The notes beneath the pieces were generated by a model. The model was not told the origin of the DNA. It did no database searches and worked only from the letters and a program-made list of their open reading frames with translations. The translations under genes were made by a program, and so were the position numbers. Positions 1 through 5,179 of a DNA stretch of 8,088 bases are shown piece by piece (position 1 is the stretch's first letter; every line of letters starts with the position of its first letter). Origin of the DNA: DATJZH01 sp035499215. GTDB lineage: Bacteria; Actinomycetota; Actinomycetes; Streptosporangiales; Streptosporangiaceae. The DNA lies in NCBI GenBank assembly GCA_035499215.1, contig DATJZH010000121.1, forward strand, positions 1-8,088, written 5' to 3'.

Positions 1-1302
<1,302 letters not shown>

Positions 1303-1308
1303 TGCGAA

Positions 1309-1314
1309 CCTCCT
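1309..1314 (-). promoter_or_regulatory. Ribosome binding site of aceA
   Basis: On the minus strand this reads AGGAGG, a full Shine-Dalgarno core, 6 nt before the GTG at 1302. It decides the GTG start and supports an N-terminal extension relative to mycobacterial Icl1. Confidence 0.85.
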
Positions 1315-1345
1315 GCTGATCCTGGTTCTTTCCCGGGTCGTGTCG

Positions 1346-1386
1346 CCGGGTAGCACCCTTCAGTCTTTCCGGGTAGCACCCTTCAG
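1346..1386. repeat. Two 18-bp direct repeats with internal dyads in the aceA/ramB divergent region
   Basis: CCGGGTAGCACCCTTCAG occurs exactly at 1346-1363 and again at 1369-1386, 23 bp apart start to start, a little over two helical turns. Each copy holds the inverted repeat GGGT-AGC-ACCC. The pair lies 44 bp upstream of the aceA start codon and 76 bp upstream of the regulator start. Tandem dyads between a HTH regulator and its expected target are what an operator for a dimeric regulator looks like. The sequence does not resemble the C. glutamicum RamB box (A/G)(A/G)AACTTTGCAAA, so assignment to this regulator is inference from position and symmetry. Confidence 0.6.
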
Positions 1387-1426
1387 CTTGCGATGCCGGA
1401 GCACCAGCGGACCAGGGTCGTTGGTC

Positions 1427-1462
1427 CTGAAATCGTGCAGAGATTCGCTTATGGTGAAGAAG
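1427..1462 (+). promoter_or_regulatory. Candidate promoter of the RamB-type regulator, possibly leaderless
   Basis: CTGAAA at 1427-1432 (4 of 6 matches to TTGACA) and TATGGT at 1450-1455 (fits the actinobacterial TANNNT -10) are separated by 17 nt. Transcription would then begin near 1462, where a GTG is followed immediately by the ATG at 1465, so the message could lack a 5' leader. In agreement, there is only a weak purine-rich stretch (GAAGAAG) too close to the ATG to be a normal ribosome site. This is pattern reading only. Confidence 0.4.
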
Positions 1463-1464
1463 TG

Positions 1465-2934
1465 ATGAGCTTCACCCATGAAAATTCGCGATCTTTAACA
1501 CCAGAGGGTCTCGACCTCAGCACGTTCGGCCAGCGACTGCGTCATGTGCGACGGGCCAGGGGGATGACGCTCGCTGAGCTCGGCGTGCGTGTCGGCCGCG
1601 CTCCGTCGGCGCTGTCGATGCTGGAGAACGGACGGCGCGAGCCGAAGCTGTCGCTGATCGAAGCGCTCGCCAGGGCGCTGTCTGTCCCGGCCGGGGAGCT
1701 GATGCGGCGCGAGCCGCCCAGCCGCCGGGCTCAGCTGGAGATCGCGCTCGAGCAGGCGCAGCGCGATCCCGGCTTCGCCGAGCTTGGCCTGCCGCGGCTG
1801 CGGGTGGGCGCGCGCGTGCCCAGTGATGTCATCGAGCATGTGCTGGCGCTGCACAAGGAACTCAGCGCGCATCGGGCCAAGCCGACGGCCACGCCCGAGG
1901 AGGCCAGGGCCGCCAACGCCGACCTTCGGATGATGATGCGCGAACGGGGAAACTATTTCGCCGCAATCGAGCGAACGGCGTCGGCTACCCTTGCGACAGC
2001 GGGCTACCCGGGCGGCCCGCTGTCGCAGGGGATGCTGATGTCGGTGGTGAGTCAGCACGGATTTTCCGTTCAGTATGTGCCTGATCTGCCGAGATCAGCG
2101 CGGTCAGTGACCGATCTGCGCAACCACCGCATCTACCTGCGCAAGGAATCGCTCGGCATGCACACGCCGCGCGCCGTGCTGCTGCAGACCCTCGGCCATT
2201 TTGTCCTCGGGCACCCGGCGCCAGCCGATTTCGCCGATTTCCTGCATCAGCGGGTGGAGGCGAACTACTTCGCGGCGGCCGTCCTGATGCCCGAGAAACG
2301 CGCCGCCGCATTCCTGCGCCGGGCGAAGGAGGCCAGGGACCTGTCGATCGAGGACCTCAGGGACGTGTTCTCGGTGTCCTACGAGATGGCCGCGCACCGC
2401 TTCACCAATCTGGCGACCCATCATCTGAACCTGGCCTGCCATTTCGTCAAGAACGACGAGACGGGCATCATTTCCAAGGCCTACGAGAACGATGGCGTCG
2501 CCTTCCCCGCCGACGGGGGCGGGGCGATCGAGGGTCAGCGGATGTGCCGCCTGTGGTCGGGCCGGCGGGTCTTCGCGGCAGCCGACCGGTTCAGCCCGCA
2601 TTACCAGTACTCCGACACGCCGTCGGGAACCTACTGGTGTGTCGCCCAGGTCGATCCGGGCCGCGAACCCGGCTTCGCGATCACCCTGGGCGTGCCGTAT
2701 GAGCACTCGCGCTGGTTCCGGGGCAGGGAGACGATGGCGCGGGTTTCCTCAGCGTGCCCCGACGGGGAGTGCTGCCAGCGGCCGCCCGCCGCGCTCGCGG
2801 CCCGCTGGGAGGGCATGGCATGGCCGTCGGCGCGAGCGCACTCGCACATCCTGCTGGCCCTGCCGACCGGGAGTTTTCCTGGCGTCGACGATACGGACGT
2901 GTTCGAGTTCCTTGACCGGCACGAGAGGGACTAG
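1465..2934 (+). CDS. ramB: RamB/ScfR-family transcriptional regulator of acetate (short-chain acyl-CoA) metabolism
   Basis: A 489-residue cytoplasmic DNA-binding regulator. Residues about 22-80 form an XRE/Cro-type helix-turn-helix (GQRLRHVRRARGMTLAELG...SALSMLENGRREPKLSLIEALA). Residues about 190-320 are an IrrE/M78-like (DUF955) domain with the family sequence EANYFAAAVLMPE at 265-277. The expected HExxH zinc site reads QTLGH (241-245), so it is probably not a protease. Residues about 355-485 match the C-terminal ScfR (DUF2083) domain, with cysteines at 361, 392, 431, 436 and 437. This domain order is that of RamB of Corynebacterium and Mycobacterium and of PccR/MccR-type acyl-CoA-responsive regulators. 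It diverges from aceA, the known RamB target. The frame is open back to an ATG at 1393, but ATG 1465 (or GTG 1462) is preferred because the extra residues look non-coding. Family is secure; effector and direction of control are inference. Confidence 0.9.
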   Translation: MSFTHENSRSLTPEGLDLSTFGQRLRHVRRARGMTLAELGVRVGRAPSALSMLENGRREPKLSLIEALARALSVPAGELMRREPPSRRAQLEIALEQAQRDPGFAELGLPRLRVGARVPSDVIEHVLALHKELSAHRAKPTATPEEARAANADLRMMMRERGNYFAAIERTASATLATAGYPGGPLSQGMLMSVVSQHGFSVQYVPDLPRSARSVTDLRNHRIYLRKESLGMHTPRAVLLQTLGHFVLGHPAPADFADFLHQRVEANYFAAAVLMPEKRAAAFLRRAKEARDLSIEDLRDVFSVSYEMAAHRFTNLATHHLNLACHFVKNDETGIISKAYENDGVAFPADGGGAIEGQRMCRLWSGRRVFAAADRFSPHYQYSDTPSGTYWCVAQVDPGREPGFAITLGVPYEHSRWFRGRETMARVSSACPDGECCQRPPAALAARWEGMAWPSARAHSHILLALPTGSFPGVDDTDVFEFLDRHERD

Positions 2935-3066
2935 GCCGCGACGGGCCGGCCGCCGGCTCTGGGCGGGGCACTGCCGGGTTGTCCTGCCTGCGGCCGGGCG
3001 CCAGCACGACCGTCGGGCCGCACGCCGCCACATCGGGTCGGCGCGGCTCACAAACGTGATGCCTGC
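2935..3066. other. Convergent intergenic gap between the RamB-type and TetR genes
   Basis: A 132-base gap between two gene 3' ends. Apart from the hairpin near the RamB-type stop codon I see no gene, RNA or promoter in it. Base composition is as GC-rich as the neighbours. Confidence 0.6.
2943..2959 (+). terminator. Candidate hairpin terminator after the RamB-type gene
   Basis: GGGCCGG-CCG-CCGGCTC can fold into a 7-bp stem (one G-U pair) with a 3-nt loop, starting 8 nt after the TAG at 2932-2934. There is no U-tract, which is common for actinobacterial terminators, but any GC-rich sequence makes such stems easily, so confidence is low. Confidence 0.35.
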
Positions 3067-3690
3067 TTAGCCGAATGTGATGCCGTGCTTGGCCAGCAGC
3101 AGCTCGCCGAGCTCACGTGCGCGCTGAGCGGCCTGCGTATCCCCCTCGCAGGCCGCCATGATCGAGCCCTTCATCAGGATGTGCCACTGGCGGGCGAACG
3201 AGTCGCCATCGTCGACTCCCGCGGCCGCGGCGAGATCACGAAGGAACAGCCGGATGTTGGCGAGATACCGAACGCTGGCCCGGCGTGCGGGCATCTGCCG
3301 GTCGCTGAACTCCAGCATCGTCGTGAGGAATGTGCAGCCCTCGAAGTCAGGCCGGGCAAACCATTCGGCGAGAATATCGAATACCGCAAGCAGCCTGTCG
3401 CCCGGCGCGGTGGCCCGCTGCCGGACTCCGGCGATGAGCCACTCATTGGTCCACAGCTCCTCGCGGTGCTGCAGGAAGTCTAGGATCAGATCGTCCTTGT
3501 CGCGGAAGTTCCGGTACAGGGTCATCTTGGCGACGCCGGCTCTGGCGATGACGGCATCGACGCCGACCGAGCGCACTCCGTCGCGGCTGAACAGTTCATA
3601 GGCTGCCCGCTGCAGGCGATCGCGCCCGCTGCGGGGGTTTCTGCCCGCCCGGGCAGCCCCGCTGCCCGCTGTAGATGACATATACACCAC
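3067..3690 (-). CDS. TetR-family transcriptional repressor
   Basis: A 207-residue one-component repressor; members bind a palindromic operator as a dimer and release it when a small ligand binds the C-terminal domain. Residues about 23-70 are the TetR HTH: RLQRAAYELFSRDGVRSVG, then VDAVIARAGVAKMTLYRNF and DKDDLI, the recognition helix lying at about 53-63. The C-terminal part contains W110-FARPDFEGC-TF, typical of a common TetR subgroup (a GC-F/FL element), and an alpha-helical remainder. Starts are ambiguous: GTG at 3690 or 3687, or ATG at 3681 (three residues shorter). None has a clear Shine-Dalgarno, so the ATG is equally plausible. It diverges from a TDT-family transporter, the likely target, with a palindrome between them. 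The ligand cannot be read from the sequence. Confidence 0.92.
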   Translation of the reverse strand: MVYMSSTAGSGAARAGRNPRSGRDRLQRAAYELFSRDGVRSVGVDAVIARAGVAKMTLYRNFRDKDDLILDFLQHREELWTNEWLIAGVRQRATAPGDRLLAVFDILAEWFARPDFEGCTFLTTMLEFSDRQMPARRASVRYLANIRLFLRDLAAAAGVDDGDSFARQWHILMKGSIMAACEGDTQAAQRARELGELLLAKHGITFG

Positions 3691-3950
3691 GTCCGGACTC
3701 AGGGGCCAGTGGGTTCAGGGGCCGGTGATCGTTCTCAGCTGCCGCGGCAGTCAAGCTTCGCCAGAGTGACTACGTTACCCGCCGTGAGCTCGCCAGGCTG
3801 GGCCATGCCCGTCGCGCCCTGCCCGTCGCGGCCGGGCCGCAGCCAGGCCTGTCCGGAAGGCCTGTCCGGCGATCTTCCGCCGGCCGCGGGCATGCCAGTG
3901 CGAAGACACGACGGGCGGCTGATGATGACGACGGAAGGATGGTCCCGGCT
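3691..3950. promoter_or_regulatory. Divergent promoter/operator region between TetR and transporter genes
   Basis: This 260-base gap contains: GTCCGGAC (palindrome) at 3691-3698 touching the TetR start; a 13-nt near-perfect direct repeat TCAGGGGCC(A/G)GTG at 3699-3711 and 3715-3727; the perfect palindrome CTGCCGCGGCAG at 3739-3750; TTGACT on the minus strand at 3755-3750, a 5/6 match to -35; and TACGTT on the plus strand at 3771-3776, fitting a -10. From the latter the transporter mRNA would have a leader of roughly 170 nt. I see no convincing gene in 3780-3938. Confidence 0.5.
3739..3750. promoter_or_regulatory. Perfect 12-bp palindrome, candidate TetR operator
   Basis: CTGCCGCGGCAG is self-complementary over all 12 bases and does not extend further. 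It overlaps by one base the minus-strand TTGACT, so it would sit between the -35 and -10 of the TetR gene, and lies about 20 bp upstream of the plus-strand TACGTT. A repressor bound here could block both promoters. TetR operators are usually longer (15 bp or more), and short GC palindromes arise by chance in such DNA. Confidence 0.4.
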
Positions 3951-5039
3951 ATGGGCACCGGCACCGGCGCTGGGGGCGGGCAGACACGTTCTCCGGGCCG
4001 ATCGGCAACGGCCATCGCGGATCTGGATCCCGGCTATTTCGCGTTCGTGATGGCCACGGGCACCATCTCGGCGGGCATGTTCCTGCTGGGACCGTCCTGG
4101 CTGTCGCGGGCGCTGCTCGTTGTCGCGTCGATCGGGCTCGTCCTCCTCGGCGCCGCCCTGGTGATCAGGCTGGCCATCTTCCGCTCCAGTCTCGCCGCCG
4201 ACATTCAGGCGCCAGAGCGGGTGTTCGGCTTCTTCACGATCGTGGCCGGAATCGACGTGCTCGGGGTGCGGCTCGCTGCCGCGGGGCATCCGCTGGCCAC
4301 GGCGATCCTGGCCGCGCTGGCTGCCGCCGTGTGGCTCGCGCTGACTTACGGCGTACCCGCCAGTCTGCTGCTCACGCGAGAGCGCGCATCGGTCCTGCGT
4401 GATGTCAACGGCACCTGGCTGCTGTGGGTCGTCGGCACGCAGTCCCTCTCGGTCGCGGCAGCGTCCCTGGCTGGCGTGTGGCCGTCGCAGTCGGGGCTGC
4501 TGGCGCCGGCTGCCGTCGGGCTGTGGAGCGTCGGGCTCGTGCTGTACCTGCTGCTGGTCTCGTTGATCTTGCTGCGCTGGCTGACTGTCGCCGTGAGCCC
4601 GCAGACTCTCGGGCCGCCCTACTGGATCCTGATGGGCGCCACGGCGATCACCGTCCTGGCGGGCGCGGGGATCCTGAACCTCCCCGCTGCGCTGCCTGTT
4701 ACCCGGGCGACCGCCGGATTCGTTCAGGGTTTCTCCTTTGCGCTGTGGGCGTTCGGCACCTGGTGGATCCCGCTGCTCATCGTGCTCGGGCTCTGGCGGC
4801 ACGTGCGGCGCCGCTGGCCGCTCAGCTACGAGCCGGCGCTGTGGAGCGTGGTCTTCCCGCTCGGCATGTACAGCGTGGCCAGCTTGTCGTTCGGCAAAGT
4901 CGCCCAGCTCGGATTCATGGAGCCGCTCAGCCGGTTCATGCTCTGGGTGGCCTTCGCCGCCTGGGCGGCGGTGACCGCCGCGTTCCTCGCCCGGCTCGCG
5001 CGCCGGCCGGGCGAGCCAGCATCCGGGGCATCGGCCTGA
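3951..5039 (+). CDS. TDT/SLAC1-family membrane transporter (tellurite-resistance/C4-dicarboxylate type)
   Basis: An integral membrane protein of about 362 residues with roughly ten hydrophobic helices, the usual size and topology of the TDT (TehA/Mae1/SLAC1, PF03595) family. Members carry C4-dicarboxylates, sulfite or small anions across the cytoplasmic membrane. Numbering from an upstream ATG at 3939, the hallmark N-terminal sequence DLDPGYFAFVMATGTIS is at 28-44, further helices follow at about 56-79, 118-138, 158-179, 188-214, 228-248, 262-285 and 332-352, and the conserved WSVVFPLGMYSVA lies at 302-314. ATG 3951 is chosen because AAGGA at 3935-3939 lies 11 nt upstream; ATG 3939 has no ribosome site and would add four residues. 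It is divergent from the TetR gene, so probably repressed by it. The substrate is not readable; proximity to the glyoxylate shunt (succinate, malate) is only suggestive. The same region has a long antisense frame that is not considered a gene. Confidence 0.9.
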   Translation: MGTGTGAGGGQTRSPGRSATAIADLDPGYFAFVMATGTISAGMFLLGPSWLSRALLVVASIGLVLLGAALVIRLAIFRSSLAADIQAPERVFGFFTIVAGIDVLGVRLAAAGHPLATAILAALAAAVWLALTYGVPASLLLTRERASVLRDVNGTWLLWVVGTQSLSVAAASLAGVWPSQSGLLAPAAVGLWSVGLVLYLLLVSLILLRWLTVAVSPQTLGPPYWILMGATAITVLAGAGILNLPAALPVTRATAGFVQGFSFALWAFGTWWIPLLIVLGLWRHVRRRWPLSYEPALWSVVFPLGMYSVASLSFGKVAQLGFMEPLSRFMLWVAFAAWAAVTAAFLARLARRPGEPASGASA

Positions 5040-5090
5040 ACCAGGTCGGACAGCCACCGCGACATGATCGGGGCGTCCGGGCCCCTGGTT
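5039..5090 (+). terminator. Possible hairpin after the transporter gene
   Basis: AACCAGG at 5039-5045, beginning at the last base of the stop codon, is the exact complement of CCTGGTT at 5084-5090. Alternatively GGGGC (5070-5074) can pair with GCCCC (5081-5085) around a 6-nt loop. The two folds are mutually exclusive. There is no U-tract. The site lies between convergent genes, where a terminator is expected. The rest of the gap up to 5179 shows nothing else. Confidence 0.25.
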
Positions 5091-5179
5091 AACGTCAGCC
5101 GGGATCGGTGCCCGTAATGCTGGCCTCCGGCCGGTTCGGCGACGGTCGCGGGCGGCCCGGCAGGCGGCCACGGGAGGAG

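Noticed and set aside
1303..1464. Canonical RamB box in the aceA/ramB gap
   Set aside because: Scanning both strands by eye found no sequence close to (A/G)(A/G)AACTTTGCAAA.
2104..2706. 200-codon minus-strand frame, with a 187-codon frame at 1495-2058
   Set aside because: Both are antisense to the RamB-type gene, with no known domains and no credible start signals.
3709..4050. 113-codon plus-strand frame before the transporter
   Set aside because: Pro/Ser/Arg-rich, overlaps the transporter start in another frame and contains the putative promoter elements; no ribosome site.
3735..5171. 478-codon open frame on the minus strand covering the whole transporter gene
   Set aside because: Its translation is Arg/Pro/Gly/Asp-rich low-complexity sequence typical of the strand opposite a GC-rich gene; the plus-strand product is a clear TDT membrane protein.
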